The notes beneath the pieces are model-generated. The model was not told the origin of the DNA. It searched no databases and saw only the letters and a program-made list of their open reading frames with translations. Below, in pieces: positions 33,235-42,910 of a DNA stretch of 64,000 nucleotides. The translations under genes were made by a program, and so were the position numbers. Each line of letters starts with the position of its first letter. The first letter of the stretch is position 1. The stretch is taken from contig NZ_CP045118.1 in assembly GCF_009189165.1 (NCBI RefSeq), positions 2,542,001 to 2,606,000 of the forward strand, in the 5' to 3' direction. The stretch is from Pseudomonas sp. SCB32. Its GTDB lineage: Bacteria > Pseudomonadota > Gammaproteobacteria > Pseudomonadales > Pseudomonadaceae.

Positions 33235-34401
33235 ATGGACCTTAACTACAACAAAGAGCAACAGGCCTTCCGCGAGGAAGTCCGCGCCTGGCTGGCGGCC
33301 AACGTGCCGAAGAACCCCTTGCCCTCGTACGACACCGAAGAGGGTTTCCGTCTGCACCGCGAGTGGGAAGCGCGCCTGCATGACGGCCACTGGGGCATGG
33401 TGACCTGGCCGGAAGCCTATGGCGGCCGTGGCTGCGACCTGATCCAGTGGCTGATCTTCGAAGAAGAGTACTACCGTGCCGGCGCCCCCGGCCGGGTCAA
33501 CCAGAACGGCATCTTCCTGCTCGGCCCGACCCTCATGGAGTTCGGCACCGAGGAGCAGAAGGCGCGCTTCCTGCCGCGCATGGCGCGTGGCCAGGACGTC
33601 TGGGCCCAGGGCTGGTCCGAGCCGGGCGCAGGCTCCGACATGGCGGCCATCCGCTCGCGCGCCGAGCGTGTCGGCGACCACTACGTGATCAACGGCCAGA
33701 AGACCTGGTCGACCCGCGCGGTGTGGGCCGACTGGCTGTTCGGCATGTTCCGCACCGACCCGGCCTCCAGCCGCCACCACGGCCTGACCTTCATCCTGGT
33801 GCCGCTGGATTCGCCGGGCATCACCGTGCGCCCGATCGCCCAGCTCGACGGCCTGCCGGGCTTCGCCGAAATCTTCTTCGACGACGTCAAGGTCCCGGTG
33901 GAGAACGTACTGGGTGGCGAAGGGCAGGGCTGGCACGTGGCGATGTCCACCGCCGGCTTCGAGCGCGGGCTGATGCTGCGTTCCCCGGCGCGCTTCCAGG
34001 AAACCGCGCGGCGCCTGCTGCAGCTGTACCTGGAGAACCGCGAAGCGGCCGACCGCGACCCGGCCATCGGCGAAGCGGTGATGCGCGCCTGGCTGGACGC
34101 CGAGGCCTACACCCTGAGCACCTACATGACCGCCTCGCGCCTGCAGCAGGGCGGCCGCATCGGCCCGGAATCCTCGACCAACAAGATCTTCTGGTCGGAG
34201 CTGGACCAGCGCATGCACGACACCGCCCTGAGCATCCTCGGCGCCCGCGCCGAACTGCTGCCCGAAGCACCGATGGCGGGCGAGGTCGGCCGCTGGCTGG
34301 ACGGTTTCCTGTTCTCCCTGGCCGGCCCGATCTACGCCGGCACCAACGAAATCCAGCGCAACATCATCGCCGAACGCATGCTCGGCATGCCGCGCGCCTG
34401 A
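33235..34401 (+). CDS. Acyl-CoA dehydrogenase, subunit of a steroid-type heteromeric enzyme
   Basis: A 388-residue acyl-CoA dehydrogenase with the FAD/substrate segments WAQGWSEPGAGSDMAAIRS, DHYVINGQKTWSTRAVWADW and IFFDDVKVPVENVLG. Near the C-terminus it reads IYAGTNEIQRNIIAERM, with Ala where homotetrameric enzymes have the catalytic Glu (YEGT). The adjacent gene encodes a shorter dehydrogenase lacking this segment, so the two probably form an alpha2beta2 enzyme of the FadE31-33 type. An oxidation in rings C/D is inferred. The ATG at 33235 starts at the family consensus MDLNYNKEQQAFREEV. Confidence 0.88.
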   Translation: MDLNYNKEQQAFREEVRAWLAANVPKNPLPSYDTEEGFRLHREWEARLHDGHWGMVTWPEAYGGRGCDLIQWLIFEEEYYRAGAPGRVNQNGIFLLGPTLMEFGTEEQKARFLPRMARGQDVWAQGWSEPGAGSDMAAIRSRAERVGDHYVINGQKTWSTRAVWADWLFGMFRTDPASSRHHGLTFILVPLDSPGITVRPIAQLDGLPGFAEIFFDDVKVPVENVLGGEGQGWHVAMSTAGFERGLMLRSPARFQETARRLLQLYLENREAADRDPAIGEAVMRAWLDAEAYTLSTYMTASRLQQGGRIGPESSTNKIFWSELDQRMHDTALSILGARAELLPEAPMAGEVGRWLDGFLFSLAGPIYAGTNEIQRNIIAERMLGMPRA

Positions 34402-34413
34402 GGAGCCAGGACC

Positions 34414-35475
34414 ATGGACTTCACTTTCAACGACGACCAGCTGAGCTTCCACGACAGCGTGCGCGCCTTCCTCACCAACCAGGTGACCCCGGAGCGCCTG
34501 CGCGAGCTGTGGGACAGCCAGAGTGGCCGCAGCGACGAACTCTGGGCCCAGCTCGCCGAGCTGGGCCTGACCGCCCTGAACCTGCCGGAGAATTACGGCG
34601 GCCTGGGCCTGGACGAAACAGACTGGATGCTGCCGGCCCAGGAATGCGGCTACGCCGCCCTGGCCGAACCGCTGCTCGACACTGTACTGGTGGGCGCGCC
34701 GCTGCTGGCGGCCCTGGGCGCCGAGCACGAAGCGCTCAAGACCGAGTGGCTGGGCCGCATCGCCTCCGGCGAAGCGCGCCTGGCGGTGGGACACCCGGAC
34801 AACCTGCTGGTGGCCGACGCCCACGTCGCCGACCTGCTGATCCTCGGCAGCCAGGACGAAATCCACGCGGTACCGCGTGAGGCCGTGCAGCTCACCCGCA
34901 ACCCGGCACTGGACCCGTCGCGCCATCTGTACAGCGTGACCTGGACGCCGAGCGACGCCACCCGCGTGGCCAGCGGCGATGCGGCCCGCGCCCTGTGGAA
35001 CGCCGCCTTCGAGCGTGGCGCCCTGGCCTGCGCCGCGCAGCAGCTGGGCCTGGCCCGGCGCATGGTGGACCTGGCGGTGGACTACAGCTTCGAACGCAAG
35101 CAGTTCGGCAAGCCCATCGGCAGCTTCCAGGCGGTCAAGCACCTGATGGCCAACGTCGCGGTGCTCATCGAATTCGCCAAGGCGCCGCTGTACCGCGCCG
35201 CGCAGTCCCTTGCGCAAGGTCATCCGCAGGCCGCGCTGCACGTGTCCCAGGCGGCCCTGGCCTGCTCCGAGGCCTCCCAGCTGGCGGCGAAGAACGCCAT
35301 CCAGGTGCACGGCGCCATGGGTTACACCTGGGAAGTCGACCTGCAGCTCTATATGAAGCGCGCCTGGGCCCTGGACAAGGTCTGGGGCGACCGCAGCCTG
35401 CACAAGGCGCGGCTGTGCCAGGCGCTGTTCGGCGGGGCGGTCAGCGCCGGCGCCGGCCACACCTTCGCGGTTTGA
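34414..35475 (+). CDS. Acyl-CoA dehydrogenase, partner subunit
   Basis: A 353-residue acyl-CoA dehydrogenase, shorter than its partner. It begins MDFTFNDDQLSFHDSVRAFL, keeps the helical C-terminal domain (YSFERKQFGKPIGSFQAVKHLMANVAVL) and ends with GAMGYTWEVDLQLYMKRAW. The middle lacks the usual full FAD-loop consensus, and the EIQRN motif is absent. This is the pattern of the second subunit in steroid alpha2beta2 dehydrogenases, where the two chains share one active site. It starts 12 bases after the first subunit ends, with AGGAGCC before the ATG. Confidence 0.87.
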   Translation: MDFTFNDDQLSFHDSVRAFLTNQVTPERLRELWDSQSGRSDELWAQLAELGLTALNLPENYGGLGLDETDWMLPAQECGYAALAEPLLDTVLVGAPLLAALGAEHEALKTEWLGRIASGEARLAVGHPDNLLVADAHVADLLILGSQDEIHAVPREAVQLTRNPALDPSRHLYSVTWTPSDATRVASGDAARALWNAAFERGALACAAQQLGLARRMVDLAVDYSFERKQFGKPIGSFQAVKHLMANVAVLIEFAKAPLYRAAQSLAQGHPQAALHVSQAALACSEASQLAAKNAIQVHGAMGYTWEVDLQLYMKRAWALDKVWGDRSLHKARLCQALFGGAVSAGAGHTFAV

Positions 35476-35497
35476 GAGCCTGTTCAAGGAGAATGAA

Positions 35498-36646
35498 ATG
35501 GCAGAAGCCTACATAGTCGACGCTCTGCGCACGCCCACCGGCAAGCGCAAGGGCGGCCTGTCGCAGATCCACGCCGCCGACCTCGGCGCCCATGTGCTGC
35601 GCGAACTGGTGCAGCGTAACGGCATTCCGGATGCGGACTACGACGACGTCATCTTCGGCTGCGTCGACACCATCGGCCCGCTGGCCGGCGACATCGCCCG
35701 CACCGCCTGGCTGGCCGCCGGCCTCGACCAGGGCGTGCCCGGCACCACCATCGACCGCCAGTGCGGCTCCTCGCAGCAGGCCGTGCACTTCGCCGCCCAG
35801 GCGGTGATGAGTGGCACCCAGGACGTGGTGATCGCCGGTGGCGTGCAGACCATGACGCAGATCCCGATTTCCTCGGCCATGACCGCCGCCGAACCGCTGG
35901 GCTTCAGCGATCCCTTCAGCGGCTCCGAAGGCTGGGTGAAGCGCTACGGTTCCACGCCGCCGAGCCAGTTCCGTTCCGCGCAGATGATCGCCGAGAAGTG
36001 GCAGCTCAGCCGCGAGGCCCTGGAAGCCTACTCGCTGGAATCGCACCGCCGCGCGCTGCGCGCCATCGAGGCCGGCCACTTCGCCCGCGAGATCGTCCCG
36101 CTGGCGGGTGTGCAGCACGACGAGACGCCGCGCCAGACCAGCCTGGAGAAGATGGCCGAGCTGGAAGCTCTGTTCGGCTGCGACCGCGTCACCGCCGGCG
36201 TATCGAGTCAGACCTGCGACGCCGCCAGTGCCATGCTGATCGTCTCCGAGCCCGCCCTGAAGCGTTACAACCTGACGCCGCGTGCGCGCATCCACCACAT
36301 CAGCGTGCGCGCCGACAACCCGGTGTGGATGCTCACCGCGCCGATCCCGGCCACCGAGTACGCGCTTAAGAAGGCCGGCATGCGCCTGGACGACATCGAC
36401 CGGGTGGAGATCAACGAAGCCTTCGCTTCGGTGGTCATGGCCTGGCTGCAGGAAACCGGCTACCCGCACGAACGCACCAACGTCCACGGCGGCGCCATCG
36501 CCCTCGGCCACCCGCTGGGCGCCACCGGTACCCGCCTGATGACCACGCTGCTCCACGAGCTGGAGCGCACTGGCGGCCGTTATGGCCTGCAGACCATGTG
36601 CGAAGGCGGTGGGCAGGCGAACGTCACCATCATCGAACGACTGTGA
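35498..36646 (+). CDS. fadA6: FadA6-like thiolase
   Basis: A 382-residue thiolase with nucleophilic Cys89 ([11 protein letters not shown]), His338 ([14 protein letters not shown]) and Cys368 (TMCEGGG). Extended identity to mycobacterial FadA6 is visible in [47 protein letters not shown] and [20 protein letters not shown]. FadA6 carries out thiolytic cleavage in the late C/D-ring pathway after IpdAB and dehydrogenation. An AGGAG site precedes the ATG. It is followed by a 155-base gap before the next gene on the same strand. Confidence 0.9.
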   Translation: MAEAYIVDALRTPTGKRKGGLSQIHAADLGAHVLRELVQRNGIPDADYDDVIFGCVDTIGPLAGDIARTAWLAAGLDQGVPGTTIDRQCGSSQQAVHFAAQAVMSGTQDVVIAGGVQTMTQIPISSAMTAAEPLGFSDPFSGSEGWVKRYGSTPPSQFRSAQMIAEKWQLSREALEAYSLESHRRALRAIEAGHFAREIVPLAGVQHDETPRQTSLEKMAELEALFGCDRVTAGVSSQTCDAASAMLIVSEPALKRYNLTPRARIHHISVRADNPVWMLTAPIPATEYALKKAGMRLDDIDRVEINEAFASVVMAWLQETGYPHERTNVHGGAIALGHPLGATGTRLMTTLLHELERTGGRYGLQTMCEGGGQANVTIIERL

Positions 36647-36801
36647 CGGGGCTACTGCGCTAGGCCATGCGGCGTTGGAATGCCAGTCGTGAATGCTCAT
36701 TGGCTGCAGCCAACTCCGCTTCCCGACCGGCATTCCGCCTTGCCTGGCCGTCGCTCGCTACGCCCTGAAAATTCTCGCAAGCGAAAAGAATTGGAGAACC
36801 C

Positions 36802-37677
36802 ATGTCCATCTGCAAAGACCGCGTCGTGATCATCACCGGCGCCGGCGGCGGCCTCGGTCGCGCCTATGCCCTGGCCCTGGCCGCCGAAGGCGCCAAGGTC
36901 GTGGTCAACGACATCAACCGCGAAGCCGTCGCCGGCGTGGTCGCCCTGATCCGCGACCAGGGTGGCCAGGCCATCGGCGACAGCCACGACATCACCAGCT
37001 ACGCCGAAGCCGGCGAGATCGTCCGCGCTGCCATCGACGCCTTCGGTGACCTGCACGCCGTGGTCAACAACGCCGGCATCTGCCGCGACCGCATGTTCGC
37101 CAGCCTCACCGAGGCCGACTGGGATGCGGTGATGTCGGTGCACCTCAAGGGCCACTTCTGCATCGCCAGCCACGCCGTGCACCACTGGCGCGACCAGGCC
37201 AAGGCTGGTGTGAAAGTGCAGGCGCGCATCATCAACACCAGCTCCGGCGCCGGCCTGCAGGGCTCCATCGGCCAGTCCAACTACTCGGCGGCCAAGGGCG
37301 GTATCGCCTCCCTGACCCTGGTGCAGGCGGCGGAACTGGCGCGCTACGGCGTCACCGCCAACGCCCTGGCCCCGGCCGCGCGCACCGGCATGACCGAGCA
37401 GGTGTTCGCCGACGTGATGAAGAAGCCCGAAGACGGCTTCGACCACTTCGCCCCGGAAAATGTCGCCCCGCTGATTGCCTGGCTGGTTTCCGCAGACTCC
37501 CAGCAGGTCACCGGTCGCCTGTTCGAGGTGGAAGGCGGCAAGCTCTCCATCGGTGACGGCTGGCGCCGTGGCCCTGAGCACGACAAGGGTGCGCGCTGGC
37601 TGCCGGAAGAGATCGGCGGCGTGGTGAAAGAACTGATCGAACGCGCCGTGCCGGCCCAAAAGGTGTACGGCACCTGA
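36802..37677 (+). CDS. SDR, MFE-2/HSD17B4-like 3-hydroxyacyl-CoA dehydrogenase
   Basis: A 291-residue SDR with TGAGGGLGRAYALALAAEGAKVVVNDI, NNAG (89-92), Ser148, Tyr161 and Lys165, and a C-terminal extension (GDGWRRGPEHDKGARWLPEEIG) seen in the dehydrogenase part of peroxisomal multifunctional enzyme 2 and in the actinobacterial Rv3548c type. It likely oxidises a 3-hydroxyacyl-CoA intermediate with NAD+. The preceding 155 bases have no cluster operator, so it is probably transcribed from the hsaC promoter. TTGGAGAACCC provides the ribosome site. A family A palindrome follows its stop. Confidence 0.83.
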   Translation: MSICKDRVVIITGAGGGLGRAYALALAAEGAKVVVNDINREAVAGVVALIRDQGGQAIGDSHDITSYAEAGEIVRAAIDAFGDLHAVVNNAGICRDRMFASLTEADWDAVMSVHLKGHFCIASHAVHHWRDQAKAGVKVQARIINTSSGAGLQGSIGQSNYSAAKGGIASLTLVQAAELARYGVTANALAPAARTGMTEQVFADVMKKPEDGFDHFAPENVAPLIAWLVSADSQQVTGRLFEVEGGKLSIGDGWRRGPEHDKGARWLPEEIGGVVKELIERAVPAQKVYGT

Positions 37678-37692
37678 TCCTGACCCCCGCTT

Positions 37693-37776
37693 GTAGGATG
37701 GCGTAGAGCGTAGCGAAACCCATCGATCCCCTGTGCCGTGACGGCATGGGTTTCGCTTCGCTCTACCCATCCTACG
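37693..37776. repeat. Palindromic intergenic repeat, family A
   Basis: A full copy with the GTAGGATGGCGTAGAGCG left arm lies just after the SDR stop at 37677 and before the next operon's promoter. Confidence 0.85.
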
Positions 37777-37799
37777 ACGCTGATCCGCGGCGTGACCTT

Positions 37800-37853
37800 G
37801 TAGGAGCGGATTCATCCGCGATTTTCCGCATCGCGGACAGAGTCCGCTCCTAC
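37800..37853. repeat. Palindromic intergenic repeat, family B
   Basis: GTAGGAGCGGATTCATCCGCG and CGCGGACAGAGTCCGCTCC form the two halves of a 54-base palindrome, directly downstream of the family A copy. Confidence 0.8.
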
Positions 37854-37885
37854 ACGCTATCCCCCAGCTTCATCGCTTCCCCCCC

Positions 37886-37903
37886 ACGTCCATTCGGACG
37901 ATT
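37886..37903 (+). promoter_or_regulatory. Cluster operator before the second C/D-ring operon
   Basis: ACGTCCATTCGGACGATT, with CAGACT exactly 21 nt after GGACGAT (37924) and the first start codon at 37962. Confidence 0.65.
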
Positions 37904-37961
37904 CCCGCCTGACCATCTCCCGCCAGACTGCCCTGCATCTGAACCGACAGGGCCGCTTCCC

Positions 37962-39128
37962 ATGGAATTCGCCTTCACCGACGAGCAGGAGATGATCCGC
38001 GACAGCGCGGAAAGCTTCCTCGCCGATGCTTCACCCTCCAGCGCCGTGCGCGCGGCCATGGCCGCCGGCGGTCATGACCTGGCGCTCTGGCAGCGCATTC
38101 GCGATGAACTCGGCTGGCAGGCGTTGCTGGTGCCCGAGGCCCATGGCGGCCTGGGCCTGGGCTTCGTCGAGCTGGCCATCGTCCAGGAGCAACTGGGCCG
38201 TCGTCTGGCGTCGCTGCCGTTCTTCGCCAGCACCCTGGCCGTGTGCGCGCTGCGCGTGCTGGGCAACGAGGCGCAGCAGGCACGCTGGCTGCCCGGCCTG
38301 GCCGAAGGCAGCCTGAGCGCCACCCTGGCACTCGGTGCCCAAGGTGCGCCGGACGCTAGTGCGGTACAGGTGCAGGTGCGCCCCGAAGGTGACGGCTTCG
38401 TCCTCGACGGCCGCCTGCGTCCGGTGCTCGACGGCCACAGCGCCGACCTGCTGCTGATCCCCGCGCGCCTGGCCGGCAGCCAGGTTGAGGAGGGCGTCTG
38501 CCTGTTCGCCGTGCCCGCCGCCAGCGAAGGTCTGCAGCGCCGCGCATTGCCGACCCTGGACCAGACCCGCCAACTGGCCGAGGTCGAACTGAACGGTCTC
38601 TACCTGCCCGCCGACGCCCTGCTGGGCGCGGCCGGCGCTGCCTGGCCGGCGCTGGACAAGGTCCTGCAACTGGCCGCCGTGACCCTGGCCGCCGAGCAGG
38701 TTGGCGGCGCCCAGCAGGCGCTCGACCTGACCGTTGCCTACACCCAGGAGCGCCGCCAGTTCGGCCGTCCGGTGGGCAGCTTCCAGGCGCTCAAGCACCG
38801 CATGGCGGACATGATGCTGCAGGTGGAATGCGCGCGCTCCGCGCTCTACTACGCCGCCTGCGTGGCCCAGGAAGCGCTGGACGGGCAGGGCGATTCCGCG
38901 CTGGCCGCCGAGCTGCCGCTGGCCGCCGCGCTGGCCAAGTCCCAGGCCTCGGAAGCCTTCTTCCACGGCGCCGCCGAGTCGATCCAGCTGCACGGTGGGG
39001 TCGGCTTCACCTGGGAATACGACCCGCACCTGTATTTCAAGCGCGCCCGCGCCAGCGAAAGCCTGTTCGGCACGCCGGCCTGGCACCGCGAGCGCATCGC
39101 CGCCGCCATCCTGGAGGAACGCCCATGA
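37962..39128 (+). CDS. Acyl-CoA dehydrogenase, partner of FadE30-like protein
   Basis: A 388-residue acyl-CoA dehydrogenase beginning MEFAFTDEQEMIRDSAESFL. It contains the helical segments TVAYTQERRQFGRPVGSFQALKHRMADMM and HGGVGFTWEYDPHLYFKRA but no EIQRN motif, again the form of the second subunit of steroid heteromeric dehydrogenases. Its stop overlaps the start of the FadE30-like gene (ATGA), so equimolar synthesis is likely. The start was chosen at the family consensus; in-frame upstream sequence runs into repeats. It heads the operon controlled by the operator at 37886. Confidence 0.87.
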   Translation: MEFAFTDEQEMIRDSAESFLADASPSSAVRAAMAAGGHDLALWQRIRDELGWQALLVPEAHGGLGLGFVELAIVQEQLGRRLASLPFFASTLAVCALRVLGNEAQQARWLPGLAEGSLSATLALGAQGAPDASAVQVQVRPEGDGFVLDGRLRPVLDGHSADLLLIPARLAGSQVEEGVCLFAVPAASEGLQRRALPTLDQTRQLAEVELNGLYLPADALLGAAGAAWPALDKVLQLAAVTLAAEQVGGAQQALDLTVAYTQERRQFGRPVGSFQALKHRMADMMLQVECARSALYYAACVAQEALDGQGDSALAAELPLAAALAKSQASEAFFHGAAESIQLHGGVGFTWEYDPHLYFKRARASESLFGTPAWHRERIAAAILEERP

Positions 39129-40330
39129 AGATCGGATTCGACGCCGCCGACGAGGCCTTCCGCGCCGAAGTCGCCCAGTGGCTGGCGGACAACCTGTGCG
39201 GCGAGTTCGAGCCGCTGCGCTTCCGTGGCGGCCCGGGCGACGAGCACAGCTTCCCCGAGGAACGCAAAGCCTGGGAGCGCAAGCTCGCCGACGGTGGCTG
39301 GACCTGCGTGGGCTGGGCGAAGGAACACGGCGGGCGCGGCCTGTCGATCAACCAGCAGGTGATCTTCCACGAGGAATACGCCCGCGTCGGCGGCCCCGGC
39401 CGCATGGGCCACATCGGCGAGGGCCTGGCCGGTCCGACCATCGCCGCCTTCGGCACCGACGAGCAGAAGCGCCGGCTGCTGCCGGGTATCGTCAGCGGCC
39501 GTGAGTTCTGGTGCCAGGGCTACTCCGAGCCGGGCGCCGGCTCCGACCTGGCCGCCGTGAAGACCCGCGCCTCTTTCGACGCCGAGCGCAACGTATGGCG
39601 CATCAACGGGCAGAAGGTGTGGACCTCGCTGGCCCACGAATCCGAGTGGTGCTTCGTCATCGCCCGCAGCGAGCAGGGTAGCGTCGGCCACCACGGTCTG
39701 GCCTTCCTGCTGGTGCCGATGAATCAGCCGGGCATCACCGTGCGGCCGATCGAGCAGCTCACCGGCACCTCCGAATTCAACGAGGTGTTCTTCGACGACG
39801 CCGAGACCGCTGCCGAGAACCTGCTCGGCGCGCCGGGCGACGGCTGGAAGATCGCCATGGCGCTGCTGGGCTTCGAGCGCGGCGTGTCCACCCTCGGCCA
39901 GCAGATGCAGTTCCAGAACGAGCTGGACGAGATCATCCGCATCGCCCGCGCCAACGGCGCCGCCCGCGACCCGCTGCTGCGCCAGCGCCTCGCCGAGGCC
40001 TGGGGCGGGCTCAAGGTGCTGCGCTACAACTCGCTGCGCATGCTCTCGGGCGGCCAGGACAGCGGCCTGCGCCGCGAAGCGCTGATCTACAAGCTGTGCT
40101 GGTCCGACTGGCACGCGCGCCTGGGCAAGCTGGCCATGGACGTGCTCGGCGCCGAGGCGGAAATCCTCGATGGCGGCCCGTACCAGCTGAGCCGCCTGCA
40201 GGGCCTGTTCCTGTTCAGCCGCTCCGACACCATCTACGGCGGCAGCAACGAGATCCAGCGCAACCTCATCGCCGAGCGCGCCCTCGGCCTGCCCAAAGAA
40301 CCCAAGGCGCCCCGTCAGGGCCCGCAGTAA
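39125..40330 (+). CDS. fadE30: FadE30-like acyl-CoA dehydrogenase
   Basis: A 401-residue acyl-CoA dehydrogenase closely parallel to mycobacterial FadE30: WLADNLCGEFEPLRFRGGPG, GWAKEHGGRGLS, LWCQGYSEPGAGSDLAAVK-like, WRINGQKVWTSLAHESEWCFVIAR, FNEVFFDDAETAAENLLGAPGDGW, ERGVSTLGQQ and TIYGGSNEIQRN near the end. Gly replaces the catalytic Glu of the usual YEGT motif, so it should need its partner encoded upstream. FadE30 performs an early dehydrogenation on HIP-CoA-derived thioesters. Confidence 0.9.
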   Translation: MKIGFDAADEAFRAEVAQWLADNLCGEFEPLRFRGGPGDEHSFPEERKAWERKLADGGWTCVGWAKEHGGRGLSINQQVIFHEEYARVGGPGRMGHIGEGLAGPTIAAFGTDEQKRRLLPGIVSGREFWCQGYSEPGAGSDLAAVKTRASFDAERNVWRINGQKVWTSLAHESEWCFVIARSEQGSVGHHGLAFLLVPMNQPGITVRPIEQLTGTSEFNEVFFDDAETAAENLLGAPGDGWKIAMALLGFERGVSTLGQQMQFQNELDEIIRIARANGAARDPLLRQRLAEAWGGLKVLRYNSLRMLSGGQDSGLRREALIYKLCWSDWHARLGKLAMDVLGAEAEILDGGPYQLSRLQGLFLFSRSDTIYGGSNEIQRNLIAERALGLPKEPKAPRQGPQ

Positions 40331-40341
40331 GGAGACTCACC

Positions 40342-41124
40342 ATGCTCAAACCCGAATACGTATCCGGCCGCGGCCTGCTGCGCGGCAAATCGGTGCTGAT
40401 CACCGCCGCTGCGGGCGCCGGCATCGGCTTCTCCGCCGCGCTGCGCGCCGCCGAGGAAGGTTGCCGCGCGCTGATGATCAGCGATATCCACGAAGGCCGC
40501 CTGAACGAAGCGGTGGAGCGCATCCGCCAGGCCTGCGGGCTGCAGGCGGTGTACGGGCAGGTCTGCAACGTCACCAACGAGGAGCAGGTGCGCGCCCTGG
40601 TGGCCGTCGCAGAAGAACGCCTGGGCGGTGTCGATGTGCTGATCAACAACGCCGGGCTGGGCGGCTCGCGCTCGGTGGTGGAGATGGTCGACGAGGAGTG
40701 GAACCGCGTCCTCGACGTCACCCTCACCGGCACCATGCGCATGACCCGCGCCATGCTGCCGTACATGATGGAGCGCCGCGCCGGCGCCATCGTCAACAAC
40801 GCCTCGGTGCTCGGCTGGCGAGCGCAGAAGGAACAGAGCCACTACGCCGCGGCCAAGGCCGGGGTGATGGCGCTGACCCGTTGCGCCGCCGTGGAAGCGG
40901 CCGAGCACGGCATCCGCATCAACGCGGTGAGCCCGAGCATCGCCCTGCACGACTTCCTGCGCAAATCCGCGCCGCAGGAACTGCTGGACAAGCTGGCCGC
41001 CAACGAAGCCTTCGGCCGTGCCGCGGAGGTCTGGGAAATCGCCAACGTGATGATGTTCCTGGCCAGCGACTACAGCTCCTACATGACCGGCGAAGTGCTG
41101 TCGGTCTCCAGCCAGAGGGCCTGA
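40342..41124 (+). CDS. ipdF: IpdF, 5-hydroxy-HIP-CoA-type dehydrogenase (SDR)
   Basis: A 260-residue SDR with Ser155, Tyr168 and Lys172 and an unusual cofactor loop, TAAAGAGIG. It is recognisably IpdF: GRGLLRGKSVLITAAAGAGIG, NNAGLGGSRSVVEMVDEEWNRVLDV, VNNASVLGWRAQKEQSHYAAAKAGVMAL and FLASDYSSYMTGEVLSVS all have direct mycobacterial counterparts. IpdF oxidises the 5-hydroxyl of a HIP-CoA derivative. An AAGGAG site lies before the ATG, and the MaoC gene starts one base after its stop. Confidence 0.9.
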   Translation: MLKPEYVSGRGLLRGKSVLITAAAGAGIGFSAALRAAEEGCRALMISDIHEGRLNEAVERIRQACGLQAVYGQVCNVTNEEQVRALVAVAEERLGGVDVLINNAGLGGSRSVVEMVDEEWNRVLDVTLTGTMRMTRAMLPYMMERRAGAIVNNASVLGWRAQKEQSHYAAAKAGVMALTRCAAVEAAEHGIRINAVSPSIALHDFLRKSAPQELLDKLAANEAFGRAAEVWEIANVMMFLASDYSSYMTGEVLSVSSQRA

Positions 41125-41125
41125 C

Positions 41126-41584
41126 ATGGCGCGCATCTTCGAACATCCGCAAGAGTTGCTGGCCTGCGTCGGCGAAGTCCTCGGCGAGAGCGAGTGGATC
41201 ACTGTCGAGCAGTCGCGCATCGACCAGTTCGCCGAGGCCACCGGGGATCACCAGTGGATTCACGTCGACCCGGTTCGCGCTGCGAGCGGCCCCTACGGCA
41301 CCTGTATTGCCCACGGCTACCTGACGCTGTCGCTGGTCAACCTGTTCCTGCCGCAGATCGTCGAGGTGCGCGGCATTTCCATGGGCGTCAACTACGGCTG
41401 TGACCGCGTGCGCTTCCCCAGCGTGGTCAAGGCCGGCGCCCGCGTGCGCGGCCGCGCCGAGCTGGTCGCCGCCGAGGCGGTGAAGGGCGGCGTGCAGTCC
41501 ACCGTGCGCGTCAGCGTCGAGATCGAGGGCGAAGACCGCCCCGGCTGCGTGGTGGACACCATCAGTCGCTATTACCCGGCCTAA
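41126..41584 (+). CDS. MaoC-like (R)-specific enoyl-CoA hydratase
   Basis: A 152-residue hot-dog-fold hydratase. The hydratase-2 signature is intact: FAEATGDHQWIHVDP carries the catalytic Asp and His, followed by GPYGTCIAHGYLTLSLV and VNYGCDRVRFPSVVKAGARVRG. Such proteins hydrate enoyl-CoAs to (R)-3-hydroxyacyl-CoAs. In this operon it probably serves a C/D-ring or residual side-chain intermediate. It follows ipdF by a single base; a family B-like palindrome separates it from the thiolase gene. Confidence 0.85.
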   Translation: MARIFEHPQELLACVGEVLGESEWITVEQSRIDQFAEATGDHQWIHVDPVRAASGPYGTCIAHGYLTLSLVNLFLPQIVEVRGISMGVNYGCDRVRFPSVVKAGARVRGRAELVAAEAVKGGVQSTVRVSVEIEGEDRPGCVVDTISRYYPA

Positions 41585-41594
41585 CCGGCTCTTC

Positions 41595-41661
41595 GTAGGA
41601 GCGAGCTTGCTCGCGAACAAGCCCCGCTGCGAGGTCAGTTCGCGAGCAAGCTCGCTCCTAC
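41595..41661. repeat. Palindromic intergenic repeat, family B variant
   Basis: GTAGGAGCGAGCTTGCTCGC at the left and GCGAGCAAGCTCGCTCCTAC at the right are exact reverse complements separated by about 27 bases, inside the operon between the MaoC and thiolase genes. Confidence 0.85.
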
Positions 41662-41707
41662 AGATCAAAGCTCGGCGCCGACCTGAGATTAATTTGAGGA
41701 ATCGCAC

Positions 41708-42910
41708 ATGAGAGAAGCCGTAATCGTCTCCACCGCCCGTACCGCCATCGGCAAGGCCTTCCGCGGCGCCTTCAACGACACCGAAGCCCCTGCCATGGGC
41801 GGCGCAGTGGTGGCCGAGGTGGTCCGTCGCGCCGGCGTCGAGCCGGGCGAAGTGGAGGACGTCATCATTGGCGCCGCCGCGCAGCAGGGCACCCAGTCCT
41901 ACAACCTCGGCCGCCTTTGCGCCATCGCCGGCGGCCTGCCGTCGAGCGTCGCCGGCATGGCGATGGAGCGCCAGTGCGCCTCCGGCCTGATGAGCATCGC
42001 CACCGCCGCCAAGTCGATTGCCTGCAACGAGCTGGACATCGCCGTGGCCGGTGGCCTGGAGTCCATCTCCCTGGTGCAGAACAAGCACAAGAACGCCTAC
42101 CGCAACCAGTCGCAGGCCGTGCTGGAGCGCGATCCGGCGGCCTATATCCCGATGATCGAGACCGCCGAGATCGTCGCCGCCCGCTACAACATCAGCCGCG
42201 AAGCCCAGGATGCCTACTCGCTGCTCAGCCAGCAGCGCACCGCCGCCGCGCAGAGCAGTGGCCTGTTCGCCGACGAGATCCTGCCGATGCGCGCGCAGCG
42301 CCTGGTGGTGGACAAGGCGACCGGCGAGAGCCGCCACGAGTCCGTGCTGATCGACCGCGACGAATGCAACCGCGCCGACACCACCCTGGCCAGCCTCGCC
42401 GCGCTGGAGCCGGTCTGGCAGGGCGGCCAGTGGAGCGGAGCGGGGCGCTTCATCACCGCCGGCAACGCGTCGCAACTGTCCGACGGCGCCTCGGCGTCGC
42501 TGCTGATGGAAGCCCGCGAGGCCGAACGCCGTGGCCTGCAACCGCTGGGCATCTACCGTGGCCTGGCGGTGGCCGGCTGCAACGCCGACGAGATGGGCAT
42601 CGGCCCGGTCTTCGCGGTGCCCAAGCTGCTCAAGCGCCACGGCCTGAAGGTGGACGACATCGGCCTGTGGGAAATCAACGAAGCCTTCGCCTGCCAGGTG
42701 CTGTTCTGCCAGGACAAGCTGGGCATCCCCGACGAACGCCTGAACGTCAATGGCGGCGCCATCGCCATCGGCCATCCGTTCGGCATGTCCGGCGCGCGCA
42801 TGGCTGGTCACGCGCTGCTGGAAGGCCGTCGCCGTGGCGTGCGCTACGTGGTGGTGAGCATGTGCATCGGCGGTGGCATGGGCGCGGCCGCGCTGTTCGA
42901 GGTGGCCTGA
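41708..42910 (+). CDS. Acetyl-CoA acetyltransferase-family thiolase
   Basis: A 400-residue thiolase with nucleophilic Cys90 ([12 protein letters not shown]), His356 ([14 protein letters not shown]) and Cys386 ([10 protein letters not shown]). Compared with FadA6 in the same cluster it is closer to general acetyl-CoA acetyltransferases, for example [21 protein letters not shown] and [12 protein letters not shown]. It could cleave a beta-ketoacyl-CoA from C/D-ring or side-chain degradation. It overlaps the ketosteroid isomerase start by one base (TGATG). Confidence 0.88.
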   Translation: MREAVIVSTARTAIGKAFRGAFNDTEAPAMGGAVVAEVVRRAGVEPGEVEDVIIGAAAQQGTQSYNLGRLCAIAGGLPSSVAGMAMERQCASGLMSIATAAKSIACNELDIAVAGGLESISLVQNKHKNAYRNQSQAVLERDPAAYIPMIETAEIVAARYNISREAQDAYSLLSQQRTAAAQSSGLFADEILPMRAQRLVVDKATGESRHESVLIDRDECNRADTTLASLAALEPVWQGGQWSGAGRFITAGNASQLSDGASASLLMEAREAERRGLQPLGIYRGLAVAGCNADEMGIGPVFAVPKLLKRHGLKVDDIGLWEINEAFACQVLFCQDKLGIPDERLNVNGGAIAIGHPFGMSGARMAGHALLEGRRRGVRYVVVSMCIGGGMGAAALFEVA

